This document shows positions 17,035 through 25,858 of a DNA stretch of 64,000 nucleotides, in pieces (the stretch's first letter is position 1; each line of letters begins with the position of its first letter). Made by a program: the position numbers and the translations under genes. Below the pieces are notes generated by a model. That model made no database searches, was not told the origin of the DNA, and saw only the letters and a program-made list of their open reading frames with translations. Location of the stretch: NCBI GenBank assembly GCA_963849365.1, contig CAWKHA010000001.1, positions 496,001 to 560,000 on the forward strand, in the 5' to 3' direction. This DNA comes from CAVQCJ01 sp963849365 (GTDB lineage Bacteria > Actinomycetota > Actinomycetes > Prado026).

Positions 17035-17688
17035 ATGGCTGAGCCCGTCAAGACCCGGCGCCAGTACCACTCCCCGGGACGTGAGCAGCAGGCGGCCACG
17101 ACGCGGCGCCGGATCCTCGACGCGGCGCGCGTGCTCTTCGAGCGCGACGGCTACCCCGTCACCACGATGGAGGCTGTCGCGACCGAGGCGGACGTGTCGC
17201 TCAAGACCGTGTACCTGGCGTTCAGCACCAAGAGCGGGCTGCTCCGCGCCCTCTGGGACCTCCTGCTCAAGGGCGACGAGGACGACGCCGCCGTCGCGGA
17301 GCGGCCCTGGTACCGCGTCGTCCTCGACGAACCCGACCCCGAGCGTCAGCTGCGTCTCAACGCCCACAACTCACGGGTCGTGAAGGAGCGCATCGCCGGA
17401 GTCCTGCGCGCCATCCGTACCGCTGCGCCCGTCGACGCGGACATCGCCGCGCTATGGGCGCTGATCCAGGCGGACTTCCACTCCAACCAGCGCACCATCG
17501 TGGAGAGCATCCATGCCCGAGGCGGGCTCCGCCGCGGACTGGGAGTCGCCACCGCCACCGACATCCTCTGGACGCTCAACCATCCCGACGTCTGGCTCCT
17601 GCTCGTGGGCGAGCGGGGCTGGACGCCCAGACGGTTCGAGGAGTGGTTGGCGGACACGACGTGCGCCCAGCTGCTCCGACCCGAGTGA
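17035..17688 (+). CDS. TetR/AcrR family transcriptional regulator
   Basis: The 217-residue protein has an N-terminal helix-turn-helix: TTRRRILDAARVLFERDGY, then TTMEAVATEADVSLKTVYLAFSTKSGLL. The C-terminal ligand domain is variable and gives no hint of the effector. It is divergent from the methyltransferase gene and probably represses it and itself. The start ATG follows a -10 by six bases with no ribosome site, so translation is probably leaderless. Confidence 0.9.
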   Translation: MAEPVKTRRQYHSPGREQQAATTRRRILDAARVLFERDGYPVTTMEAVATEADVSLKTVYLAFSTKSGLLRALWDLLLKGDEDDAAVAERPWYRVVLDEPDPERQLRLNAHNSRVVKERIAGVLRAIRTAAPVDADIAALWALIQADFHSNQRTIVESIHARGGLRRGLGVATATDILWTLNHPDVWLLLVGERGWTPRRFEEWLADTTCAQLLRPE

Positions 17689-17718
17689 TGGTCGGCACGG
17701 TCGAGACCGCTCGCGGGG

Positions 17719-18729
17719 TCACCAAGGACCGTACACGTGGTTGTTAGCCTCCCGCAGCGCGCTGACGTAACCCGCGCGCCCGCGTGCCGCCTCGTCCGGG
17801 CCCGGCGGGGCGGCGAGCAGGCCGCGCAGCTCGTCCAGCGTCGTGAACTCCTTGCGCGCCATCCAGTCGGTCAGGCCGTCGAGCAGGACGGTCGCGTACT
17901 CGGGGCCGCGCCGCAGCAGAGCCGACGTCGTCATCACCACGTCCGCACCCGCCAGGAGGTAGCGGGCCACATCGTCCGGCCCGTCCACACCGGTGGACGC
18001 CGCGAGGGCTGCCCGGACTCGTCCGCGCAGGAGCGCTATCCAGGTGCGCGGGAGCCGGGCCTCGGACGGGTGGGAGAGTCCGACGGCCGGCACGACGGTG
18101 AGGGACTCCGGGTCGATGTCGGGCTGCAGGAACCGGTTGAAGAGGACCAGCCCGTCTGCGCCCGCCTCGTCCAGCCGCACGGCCATCTCGGCGGTCGAGC
18201 TGAAGTACGGGCTCAGCTTGACGGCCACGGGGACACTCACGGCGTCCTTGACGCCGGCGAGGACGTCGATGTGCTGCTGCTCCACGTCACGACCCGAGAT
18301 CCTCGGACTGCCGGGAAGGTGGTAGACGTTGAGCTCGATCGCCACGGCACCGGCGTCCTGCATCGCCGCGGCATAGCTGCCCCAGCCGCCTGGCGTGACG
18401 CCGTTGAGGCTGGCGATCACGGGCACGTCGACAGCGGCCGCGGCCCGCTCCAGCAGGCTCAAGTAGCGCCGTGGCCCCGGCTCTTCGTCCGCGTCGGCCG
18501 GGAAGTACGTCAGCGACTCGGCGAAGCTCTCCGAGCCGGCATCGACCAGCCGGGCGTTGTGCTCCGCCTCCTCGAGCAGCTGCTCCTCGAACAGCGAGTG
18601 GAGCACCACGGCGCCGACGCCCGCGTCGGCCAGGCGACGCACGCCGTCGACCGACGTCGACAGCGGCGAGGCCGACGCCACGATCGGGTTGCGCAACCGC
18701 AGGCCCATGTAGCCCGTCGCCAGCTGCAT
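17719..18729 (-). CDS. Dihydroorotate-dehydrogenase-like flavoprotein
   Basis: The 336-residue TIM-barrel protein starts LATGYMGLRLRNPIVASASPLS, has VIASLNGVTPGGWGSYAAAM and IELNVYHLP, and near residue 190 VPVAVKLSPYFSS, all typical of the DHOD-like proteins that accompany nifJ rather than of PyrD itself. It probably binds FMN. It starts in a TGATG overlap with the pyruvate:ferredoxin oxidoreductase gene, so it is the last gene of that operon. Its substrate is not established; a link to reduced ferredoxin or NAD(P)H from the partner enzymes is inferred. Confidence 0.85.
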   Translation of the reverse strand: MQLATGYMGLRLRNPIVASASPLSTSVDGVRRLADAGVGAVVLHSLFEEQLLEEAEHNARLVDAGSESFAESLTYFPADADEEPGPRRYLSLLERAAAAVDVPVIASLNGVTPGGWGSYAAAMQDAGAVAIELNVYHLPGSPRISGRDVEQQHIDVLAGVKDAVSVPVAVKLSPYFSSTAEMAVRLDEAGADGLVLFNRFLQPDIDPESLTVVPAVGLSHPSEARLPRTWIALLRGRVRAALAASTGVDGPDDVARYLLAGADVVMTTSALLRRGPEYATVLLDGLTDWMARKEFTTLDELRGLLAAPPGPDEAARGRAGYVSALREANNHVYGPW

Positions 18730-21700
18730 CAGCGCTCCCTGCGTGCATCCGACGGGAAGCTCCGGGCGCTGCGCATGGCCATCTCCTCGTACGTCCGCCA
18801 GCGCAGGTCGGCCGCCTGCTGGGCGAGGGCCAGCAGACGTTCCGCCTCGGCCGGGTCGGTGTTGGCCAGCGCGCGGAAGCGCAGCTCGCCCTTGCGGTAC
18901 TCGCCCAGCGCCATCCGCGGCCGGGGCGAGTCGAGCAGGAACGGGTTGCCGCCGGTCGCGCGTACCACCGGGTCGTAGCGCATCAGGGGCCAGTGCCCGC
19001 TCGCGACCGCTCGGTACTGCTGGCTGAGCCCGTCGCGCATGTCGTAGCCGTGTGCGATGCAGTGGCTGTACGCGATGACCAGCGACGGCCCGTCGTACGC
19101 CTCCGCCTCGCGGAAGGCACGCAGGGTCTGCTGCGGGTCGGCGCCCATCGCGACCCGCGCGACGTAGACGTTGGCCAGGGCGATGGCCTGCAGCGCGAGA
19201 TCCTTCGTGGGCATCGTCTTGCCCGCGGACGCGAACTTCGCGACCGCCCCGAGCGGCGTGGCCTTCGACATCTGCCCGCCGGTGTTGGAGTAGACCTCTG
19301 TGTCGAGCACCAGCACGTTGACGTTGCGCCCGCTGGCCAGGACGTGGTCGAGACCACCGGAGCCGATGTCGTAGGCCCAGCCGTCGCCGCCCACGATCCA
19401 CACGCTGCGGCGGACCAGGTGGTCGAGGACGCTGCGGAGGTCCACGGCGGCCGGGCTGTCGAGCCCGTCGAGCCGCCGCTGCAGCTCGGCGACGCGCTCG
19501 CGCTGCTCGCGCAGCTCGGACTCCCGCAGCTGCGGCGCGCGCAGGATCTCGTCCACCAGCTCGGCTCCGAGCTCCTCACGCAGCTCGAGCAGCCGCCCGC
19601 GTGCGAGCTCGGTGTGCCCGTCGGCCGCGAGCCGCAGCCCGAGGCCGAACTCGGCGTTGTCCTCGAACAGCGAGTTCGACCACGCGGGCCCGCGTCCGTC
19701 GGGCCCGGTGGTCCACGGCGTGGTCGGCAGGTTCCCACCGTAGATCGACGAGCACCCGGTCGCGTTGGCGACCGTGAGCCGGTCACCGAACAGCTGGGAG
19801 AGCAGCTTCAGGTACGGGGTCTCCCCGCAGCCGGCGCAGGCACCCGAGAACTCGAACAGCGGCTCCAGGAACTGGGTGCCGCGCACTGTGCCGAAGTCGA
19901 CTCGCGAGCGGTCGGTCGACGGCAGCTGCTCGAAGAACGCGACGTTCTCGCGCTCCGCGCTCACTCGTGGCTCCCGCTCCGCGAGGTTGATCGCCCTGAG
20001 CGCGGGGTCTCCTCCGGACGACACGGGGCAGGCCTCGACGCACAGGCCGCAGCCGGTGCAGTCCTCGGCGTACACCTGCAGCGTGTAGCGCGTCTCGGGA
20101 AGGCCTGGGCTGTTGAGGGGCGCCGAGAGGAAGCCGTCGGGCGCGCCGTCGAGCAAGGAGGGCTCGTAGTAGCGCGAGCGGATCACGCTGTGCGGGCAGA
20201 CGAAGCTGCAGCTGCCGCACTGGATGCACAGGTCGGGGTCCCAGGCAGCTACCAGGTCGGAGATGTTGCGCTTCTCGTACCTGGTCGTGCCGCTCGGGTA
20301 GGTGCCGTCGGCCGGCAGCGCGCTGACCGCCAGCTCGTCGCCGCGGCCCGCCATCATCACCGCCGTCACCGTGCGCACGAACGCGGGCGCGCTCTCGGGG
20401 ACGACGGCCGCGGGCTCGCGGGTGGTCGTGACCTGCTCGGGCAGCTCCACCCGGTGGAGGCCGGCGAGCGCGCCGTCGACCGCGCGGAGGTTGCGCTCGA
20501 CCACGTCCGTCCCACGTCGGCCGTACGTCTTGACGATCGACGTCTTGATCGCCCCGATGGCACGCGCCGGTTCGAGCACGCCGGAGATCGCGAAGAAGCA
20601 CGTCTGGAGCACGGTGTTGGTCCGCCCGGCGAGCCCGGCCTCCCGGGCGATGCGTCCCGCGTCGACCAGGTACAGCGCGATCCGCTTGGCCAGGAGCTGC
20701 TCCTGCACCGGGCGCGACAGAGCGTCCCAGACCCTGTCCGGCGGCAGCGGGGAGTTGAGCAGCAGCGCCGCGCCGGGCCCCGCCCGGTCCAGCACCTCTG
20801 CACGTTCGAGGAGCTTGAACTGGTGGCAGCCGACGAAGCTCGCCTCGGAGACGAGGTAGGGGGCGTTGATCGGCTCCGGCCCGAACCGGAGGTGCGAGAC
20901 GGTCTCCGAGCCCGACTTCTTCGAGTCGTACACGAAGTAGCCCTGCGCGTGCAGGCCGGTCTCGGCACCGAGGATCTTGATCGTGTTCTTGTTCGCGCCG
21001 ACCGTGCCGTCCGAGCCCAGGCCGAAGAAGACTGCGCGTACGGTCTCGCGCGGCTCGACGTCGAGCGAGTCGACGTACGGGAGGCTGGTGCCGGACACGT
21101 CGTCGTTGATCCCGATGGTGAACCGCCGCCTCGGCCGCTCGCGCCCGAGCTCCTCGAGGACGCCGGCGACCATCCCGGGGGTGAACTCCTTGGAGGACAG
21201 CCCGTAGCGGCCGCCGATCACCTGCGGCATCAGCTCGCGCTCCCCGACCGCGTGGGCCTCGCTCAGCGCTGCCAGCACGTCGAGGAAGAGGGGCTCGCCG
21301 AAAGAGCCGGGCTCCTTCGTCCGGTCCAGGACCGCGACGTGCGTGACCGTGCGCGGCAGCGCGTCGAGCAGCGCCCGTGCCGGGAAGGGCCGGTAGAGCC
21401 TGACCTGCGCCATCCCGACCCGCTCGCCACGCTTCGCAAGGAACGCGGTCGTCTCCCGCGCCGTCACGCCGCCGGAGCCCATCACCACGATCACCCGCTC
21501 CGCATCAGGATGACCGCTGTAGTCGACCAGCCGGTAGGGCCGCCCCGTGCGCTCGCCCATCGCGTCCATCGCCGACTGCACCGCTTCCGGCACCCGGGCG
21601 TAGAACGGGTTGACGGTCTCGCGCGCCTGGAAGTAGACGTCGGGGTTCTGCGCCGTGCCGCGGATGAACGGGCGCTCCGGGGACAGCGCCCGGCTGCGAT

Positions 21701-22301
21701 GGGCACGGACCCGCTCCTCGGGGACCAGTGCACGCAGGTCATCGTCCGAGAGCATCTCGACGGTGTTGAGCTCGTGCGACGTCCGGAACCCGTCGAAGAA
21801 GTGCACGAACGGCACGCGCGTCGCCATCGTGGCGGCGTGCGCGACCAGAGCCAGGTCGTGGGCCTCCTGGACGGAGGCGGAGGCCAGCAGTGCGAAGCCG
21901 GTCTGCCGGACGGCCATGACGTCCGAGTGGTCGCCGAAGATCGACAGTCCCTGGGTCGCCAACGACCGGGCGGCGACGTGCATGACGGCGGACGTCAGCT
22001 CACCCGCGATCTTGTACATGTTCGGGATCATGAGCAGCAGGCCCTGCGAAGCCGTGAACGTCGTCGCCAGCGACCCGCCCTGCAGCGCACCGTGCAGCGC
22101 CCCCGCTGCTCCGCCCTCGCTCTGCATCTCCACCACGGTGGGCACCGTGCCCCACACGTTGGGCCGGCGCTGGGACGACCACTCGTCCGCAAGCTCGGCC
22201 ATCGCCGACGACGGCGTGATCGGGTAGATGCAGCAGACCTCGTCGAGCCGGTACGCAACCGAGGCGGCGGCCTCGTTGCCGTCGATCGTCGCGCGCGTCA
22301 T
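18729..22301 (-). CDS. nifJ: Pyruvate:ferredoxin (flavodoxin) oxidoreductase
   Basis: The single-chain enzyme has 1190 residues, the usual length for NifJ. Domains in order: an N-terminal pyruvate/TPP domain (ATIDGNEAAASVAYRL, YPITPSSAMAELADEW), a gamma domain near residues 430-620, two [4Fe-4S] clusters near 680-760 (CIQCGSCSFVC, CTGCGLCVEACPV), and a C-terminal TPP domain (GACAGCGETPYLKLL, NATGCSSIYGG). It oxidises pyruvate to acetyl-CoA and CO2 and reduces ferredoxin, and is oxygen-sensitive. The start ATG overlaps the stop of the upstream flavoprotein gene (ATGA). A malic enzyme two genes upstream can supply pyruvate. Confidence 0.95.
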   Translation of the reverse strand: MTRATIDGNEAAASVAYRLDEVCCIYPITPSSAMAELADEWSSQRRPNVWGTVPTVVEMQSEGGAAGALHGALQGGSLATTFTASQGLLLMIPNMYKIAGELTSAVMHVAARSLATQGLSIFGDHSDVMAVRQTGFALLASASVQEAHDLALVAHAATMATRVPFVHFFDGFRTSHELNTVEMLSDDDLRALVPEERVRAHRSRALSPERPFIRGTAQNPDVYFQARETVNPFYARVPEAVQSAMDAMGERTGRPYRLVDYSGHPDAERVIVVMGSGGVTARETTAFLAKRGERVGMAQVRLYRPFPARALLDALPRTVTHVAVLDRTKEPGSFGEPLFLDVLAALSEAHAVGERELMPQVIGGRYGLSSKEFTPGMVAGVLEELGRERPRRRFTIGINDDVSGTSLPYVDSLDVEPRETVRAVFFGLGSDGTVGANKNTIKILGAETGLHAQGYFVYDSKKSGSETVSHLRFGPEPINAPYLVSEASFVGCHQFKLLERAEVLDRAGPGAALLLNSPLPPDRVWDALSRPVQEQLLAKRIALYLVDAGRIAREAGLAGRTNTVLQTCFFAISGVLEPARAIGAIKTSIVKTYGRRGTDVVERNLRAVDGALAGLHRVELPEQVTTTREPAAVVPESAPAFVRTVTAVMMAGRGDELAVSALPADGTYPSGTTRYEKRNISDLVAAWDPDLCIQCGSCSFVCPHSVIRSRYYEPSLLDGAPDGFLSAPLNSPGLPETRYTLQVYAEDCTGCGLCVEACPVSSGGDPALRAINLAEREPRVSAERENVAFFEQLPSTDRSRVDFGTVRGTQFLEPLFEFSGACAGCGETPYLKLLSQLFGDRLTVANATGCSSIYGGNLPTTPWTTGPDGRGPAWSNSLFEDNAEFGLGLRLAADGHTELARGRLLELREELGAELVDEILRAPQLRESELREQRERVAELQRRLDGLDSPAAVDLRSVLDHLVRRSVWIVGGDGWAYDIGSGGLDHVLASGRNVNVLVLDTEVYSNTGGQMSKATPLGAVAKFASAGKTMPTKDLALQAIALANVYVARVAMGADPQQTLRAFREAEAYDGPSLVIAYSHCIAHGYDMRDGLSQQYRAVASGHWPLMRYDPVVRATGGNPFLLDSPRPRMALGEYRKGELRFRALANTDPAEAERLLALAQQAADLRWRTYEEMAMRSARSFPSDARRER

Positions 22302-23932
22302 TCGGGTACCGGGACCATGTCGATTGCGTGCACCGGGCACTGGTCGTAGCAGTTGCCGCAGCCGGTGCAACGGTCGTAGTCGAACCGGTAGCGGTACCCG
22401 ACGCCCAGCTTGATCACCGCGTCCTCCGGGCACGCGCCCAGGCAGCCGTCGCACTCGCAGCAGTTGCCGCACGACAGGCACCGACCTGCCTCATAGGTCG
22501 CCTCCATCTCCGACAGCCCACCGACGACCTCACCGAAGCTGTCGACCCGCTCGTCGGGTGCGAGCTCGGGCTGCTGCCGGCGGGCCGCGTCACCGAAGAA
22601 CCACGGGTTCAGCAGGTCGAAGGTCGCCGTCCGGTGCTTCTGGCCGGTGGCGGCCGACCTGCCGCTCAGCCAGGCGTCGATGTGGCGGGCCGCCTTCTTG
22701 CCGTGCCCCACGCCGACCGTCACCGTGCGCTCGCTCGGCACCATGTCGCCGCCCGCGAACACTCCGGGGCTCCCCGTCATCAGGGACTCCGACACCTGCA
22801 CGGTCCCGTCGCTCCCGAACTCCACGCCGGGCACTGCGCGCAGGAAGGCGGTGTCGGTCTCCTGCCCGAGGGCCAGGATCAGCGTGTCCGCGGCCAGCGT
22901 CTCGAACCTTCCTGTCGGCTGCGGGTAGCCGGACTCGTCGAGCTCCATCAGCTCCACCTGCAGCTGTGGCCCGTCGAACGCCGTGATCGTCCGCAGCCAG
23001 TTGATGCGCACGCCTTCGCGCTCGGCGTCCTCCGCCTCCTCGGCATGGGCCGGCATCTGCTCGCGCGTGCGGCGGTACACGACGAGCGCCTCGTCGGCGC
23101 CGAGCCGCCTCGCCACGCGCGCCGCGTCCATCGCCGTGTTGCCACCGCCGTAGACTGCCACCCGCCGGCCGACCACCGGCTTCTCGCCAGAGGCGACGCC
23201 GCGCAGGAACGAGACGGCGTCAACGATCCGCCCGGCGTCGCGGGCCGGGATGTCGACGCGCTTGGACAGGTGCGCGCCGACCGCGACGAAGACCGCGTCG
23301 AAGCCGCCCTGGTCCCTCTCGGCGGCCAGGTCCTCGACCCTGTGGTCGGAGGTGAGGCGCACGCCGAGCGCCGCGATGCGGTCCAGCTCGCCGGCGAGGA
23401 CGTCGCGCGGCAGCCGATAGGCCGGAATGCCGTAGCGCATCATCCCGCCGGGCTCGGCGCCCGCATCGCGGACCTCCACCTCGTGGCCGAGCCGGGCGAG
23501 GTGGTACGCAGCCGACAGCCCGCTCGGCCCCGAGCCGATGACGAGCACCCGCTTGCCGCTGCGGGCGGGCGGGGGGTCGAAGGCCCAGCCACGCTCCAGC
23601 GCCAGGTCGCCGAGGAAGCGTTCGATCGAGTGGATCGAGACGGGGCTGTCGAGGGTGGCGCGGTTGCAGACGCTCTCGCACGGGTGGTAGCAGACCCGCC
23701 CGTGGATCGCCGGCAGCGGGTTGTCGGCCACCAGCTGACGCCACGCCTGCTCGTGACGCCCGTCGACGGCGTGCGCCAGCCACGCCTGGATGTTCTCCCC
23801 GGCCGGGCAACCGGCGTTGCACGGCGGCAGCAGGTCGACGTAGACCGGCCGCTCCTCCCCTACCGGGCCGGCGCGAGGACGTCCGTGCAGCAGGTCCGGA
23901 AGGGCGGTGACATCCCGCGGCCGGTCGGTCAC
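22298..23932 (-). CDS. GltD-like NAD(P)-binding flavoprotein with two C-terminal ferredoxin clusters
   Basis: The 544-residue protein has an N-terminal Fe-S domain (PPCNAGCPAGENIQAWL, CYHPCESVCNR), an FAD motif VLVIGSGPSGLSAAYHLA, a second dinucleotide site VAVYGGGNTAMDAARVA, and a C-terminal pair of clusters (CLSCGNCCECDGCLGACP and CTGCGNCYDQCPVHAID). This is the glutamate-synthase small-subunit/NfnB fold with added ferredoxin domains. It probably moves electrons between ferredoxin and NAD(P)H. The start is GTG at 23932, 55 bp after the malic enzyme stop, and the gene overlaps nifJ by 4 bp. I infer that it is the electron outlet of the PFOR. Confidence 0.9.
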   Translation of the reverse strand: MTDRPRDVTALPDLLHGRPRAGPVGEERPVYVDLLPPCNAGCPAGENIQAWLAHAVDGRHEQAWRQLVADNPLPAIHGRVCYHPCESVCNRATLDSPVSIHSIERFLGDLALERGWAFDPPPARSGKRVLVIGSGPSGLSAAYHLARLGHEVEVRDAGAEPGGMMRYGIPAYRLPRDVLAGELDRIAALGVRLTSDHRVEDLAAERDQGGFDAVFVAVGAHLSKRVDIPARDAGRIVDAVSFLRGVASGEKPVVGRRVAVYGGGNTAMDAARVARRLGADEALVVYRRTREQMPAHAEEAEDAEREGVRINWLRTITAFDGPQLQVELMELDESGYPQPTGRFETLAADTLILALGQETDTAFLRAVPGVEFGSDGTVQVSESLMTGSPGVFAGGDMVPSERTVTVGVGHGKKAARHIDAWLSGRSAATGQKHRTATFDLLNPWFFGDAARRQQPELAPDERVDSFGEVVGGLSEMEATYEAGRCLSCGNCCECDGCLGACPEDAVIKLGVGYRYRFDYDRCTGCGNCYDQCPVHAIDMVPVPE

Positions 23933-23987
23933 GTGGACCCGCTCCGGCTCGACGTCCGAACGCCTGGCACCATGCTTGCGACCCTAC

Positions 23988-25748
23988 TCACGCGGCCCGC
24001 ACCGGGCGGTACTCCGGATGCCACATCGCATCGGCTACCAGGGCCGGGAGACGGTCGGCCGGAAGGGCTTCGGCCACCCCGTCGCGCTGCGCCGCCTCGG
24101 CGACCGCGACGGCGACAGCCGCCGAGGTGGCGCGAAGGTCGGCGACCTGGGGGAGCAGAGGGGCGCCGGGCGCGTGCGGGTCGACCAGGGCGGCAACCGC
24201 GTGTGCCGCCGCGAGGAGCATGCCGTCGGTGATGCGTCCGGCGCGGGAGACGATCGCACCGAGACCCAAACCCGGGAAGACCAGGGCGTTGTTGACCTGG
24301 GCGATCTCGTGCGCGGCGCCGGCGTACGTCACCGGGGCGAACGGGCTCCCCGTCGCCACCAGCACCCGGCCGTCCGTCCAGGCGAACAGGTCGGACGGGA
24401 CGGCCTCCGCCAGCTCCGTGGGGTTGGACATCGGCATGATGATCGGCCGTTCCACGTGTGCGGCCATGTCCCGCACCAGCTGCTCGGTGAAGGCGCGCGG
24501 CTGGGCCGACGTACCGATCAGGATCGTGGGGCGGACCTTCCGCACCACCTCGGCGAGTCCGACGCCGCCGAGACGCTCGTTCCGGTCCCAGCCGGTGACC
24601 TCGTGCGCCGGGCGGGCGTAGGGCTCCTGGAAGTCGCGCAGGTCCGTCCGGTCGTCACAGAGCAGCCCGTGCCGGCCGACGCACCAGAACCGTCGGGTGG
24701 CCTCGTCCTTCGGCAGCCCCGCGGCGGCCATCGCGTCGCGCAGCTGGTCGGCGATGCCGATCCCGGCCGTGCCGGAGCCGAACACCACGACCCGGTGGTC
24801 CTGCAGGGGTCGGCCGCTGACTGCGGTCGCCGACAGGACCGCGGCGAGGTTGACGGCGCCGGTGCCCTGCATGTCGTCGTTGAAGGTCAGGGTCGAGGAT
24901 CGGTAGCGCTGCAGGATCCGCCGGGCGTTGCTGGTGCCGAAGTCCTCCCAGTGCAGCAGAGCGCGGGGGAAGAGCCGGGTCGCGGCGCTGACGTACCGGT
25001 CGATGAAGGCGTCGTACGGCTCTCGCGCCACGCGCGGGTGGCCCACGCCGAGGTAGAGCGGGTCGTCGAGCAGCTCCTGCCGGTTCGTGCCGACGTCGAG
25101 CATGACCGCGAGCGTCCGCGCGGGGTCGATCCCCGCGGCGGCCGTGTAGACGTTGAGCTTGCCGACGGCGATCTCGATGCCGCCGACGCCCCAGTCCCCG
25201 ATGCCCAGGATCGCCTCGGCGTCGGTGGCGATGATCAGGTCGACGTCGTCGGGGCCGCGACCGCTGCTCATCAGCGCCGCCTCGACGGCATCGGGCTCCT
25301 CCACGGACAGGTAGATGCCGCGCGGCCGGCGGTACTCGTGGCTGTACCGCTGGATCGCCTCTCCGACCGTCGGCGTGTAGACGACGGGCAGCATCTCGGG
25401 CAGGCGGTCCCCGAGCAGCCGGAAGAACAGCACCTCGTTCCGGTCGTGCAGCGCGCTCAGGAAGACGTTCTTGGCCAGGTTCGTGGGCTGGCTGCAGTAC
25501 TGCTGGTACGCGCGCGCGGCCTGCTCGTCCAGGGTCAGTACCCGCGGAGGGAGCAGGCCCACCAGGCCGAGCGCACCGCGCTCCGCCGTCGAGAAGGCCG
25601 TGCCCTTGTTGATCCGCGGGTCCGAGAGGACCGCACGTCCCCGCAGCCGCGTCTCCCAGACCCTCTCCTCGGAGTTCCAGCGCGTCGGCCGCTCGCCGCC
25701 GGCCACCGGTCGTGCGGCGTGCGGCTTGCGAGCAGGCGGCGCCGTCAT
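23988..25748 (-). CDS. maeA: NAD-type malic enzyme (large, SfcA/MaeA class)
   Basis: The recognisable motifs are LLPPRVLTLDEQAARAYQQY, VVYTPTVGEAIQRYSHEYRR, the substrate loop WGVGGIEIAVGKLNVYTAAA, FNDDMQGTGAVNLAAVLSA and the dinucleotide motif VVFGSGTAGIGIADQL, in that order. ATG at 25748 gives 586 residues; the open frame extends upstream, but a DosR-like box and -10 predict a transcript starting exactly at this ATG. The enzyme converts malate to pyruvate and CO2 and heads the operon whose next products use pyruvate and its electrons, so carbon flow from malate to acetyl-CoA with reduced ferredoxin is likely. Confidence 0.9.
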   Translation of the reverse strand: MTAPPARKPHAARPVAGGERPTRWNSEERVWETRLRGRAVLSDPRINKGTAFSTAERGALGLVGLLPPRVLTLDEQAARAYQQYCSQPTNLAKNVFLSALHDRNEVLFFRLLGDRLPEMLPVVYTPTVGEAIQRYSHEYRRPRGIYLSVEEPDAVEAALMSSGRGPDDVDLIIATDAEAILGIGDWGVGGIEIAVGKLNVYTAAAGIDPARTLAVMLDVGTNRQELLDDPLYLGVGHPRVAREPYDAFIDRYVSAATRLFPRALLHWEDFGTSNARRILQRYRSSTLTFNDDMQGTGAVNLAAVLSATAVSGRPLQDHRVVVFGSGTAGIGIADQLRDAMAAAGLPKDEATRRFWCVGRHGLLCDDRTDLRDFQEPYARPAHEVTGWDRNERLGGVGLAEVVRKVRPTILIGTSAQPRAFTEQLVRDMAAHVERPIIMPMSNPTELAEAVPSDLFAWTDGRVLVATGSPFAPVTYAGAAHEIAQVNNALVFPGLGLGAIVSRAGRITDGMLLAAAHAVAALVDPHAPGAPLLPQVADLRATSAAVAVAVAEAAQRDGVAEALPADRLPALVADAMWHPEYRPVRAA

Positions 25749-25754
25749 GAGCTC

Positions 25755-25798
25755 ACGAGACGCTCGCACGACGGGTGCGAGGTAGGGCCGTTGGTCCT
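25755..25798 (-). promoter_or_regulatory. DosR-like box plus weak -10 for the malic enzyme-PFOR operon
   Basis: On the minus strand the box reads AGGACCAACGGCCCT (25798-25784). The -10-like hexamer TCTCGT (25760-25755) follows after 23 bp and lacks the usual A. The start point would be the ATG at 25748. A rightward gene starts at 25859, so the site lies in a divergent region. Confidence 0.6.
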
Positions 25799-25858
25799 CC
25801 CTCCCGTTGACGTGGCCACCCGACTGCGTCACCGTGGCGCCGACACGAGGGGGGCGCA

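Noticed and set aside
18471..22349. Rightward 1292-codon open frame opposite nifJ
   Set aside because: It is the antisense shadow of a high-G+C gene. Its composition (Arg, Gln and Val rich, no motifs) is not protein-like, and nifJ on the other strand is certain.
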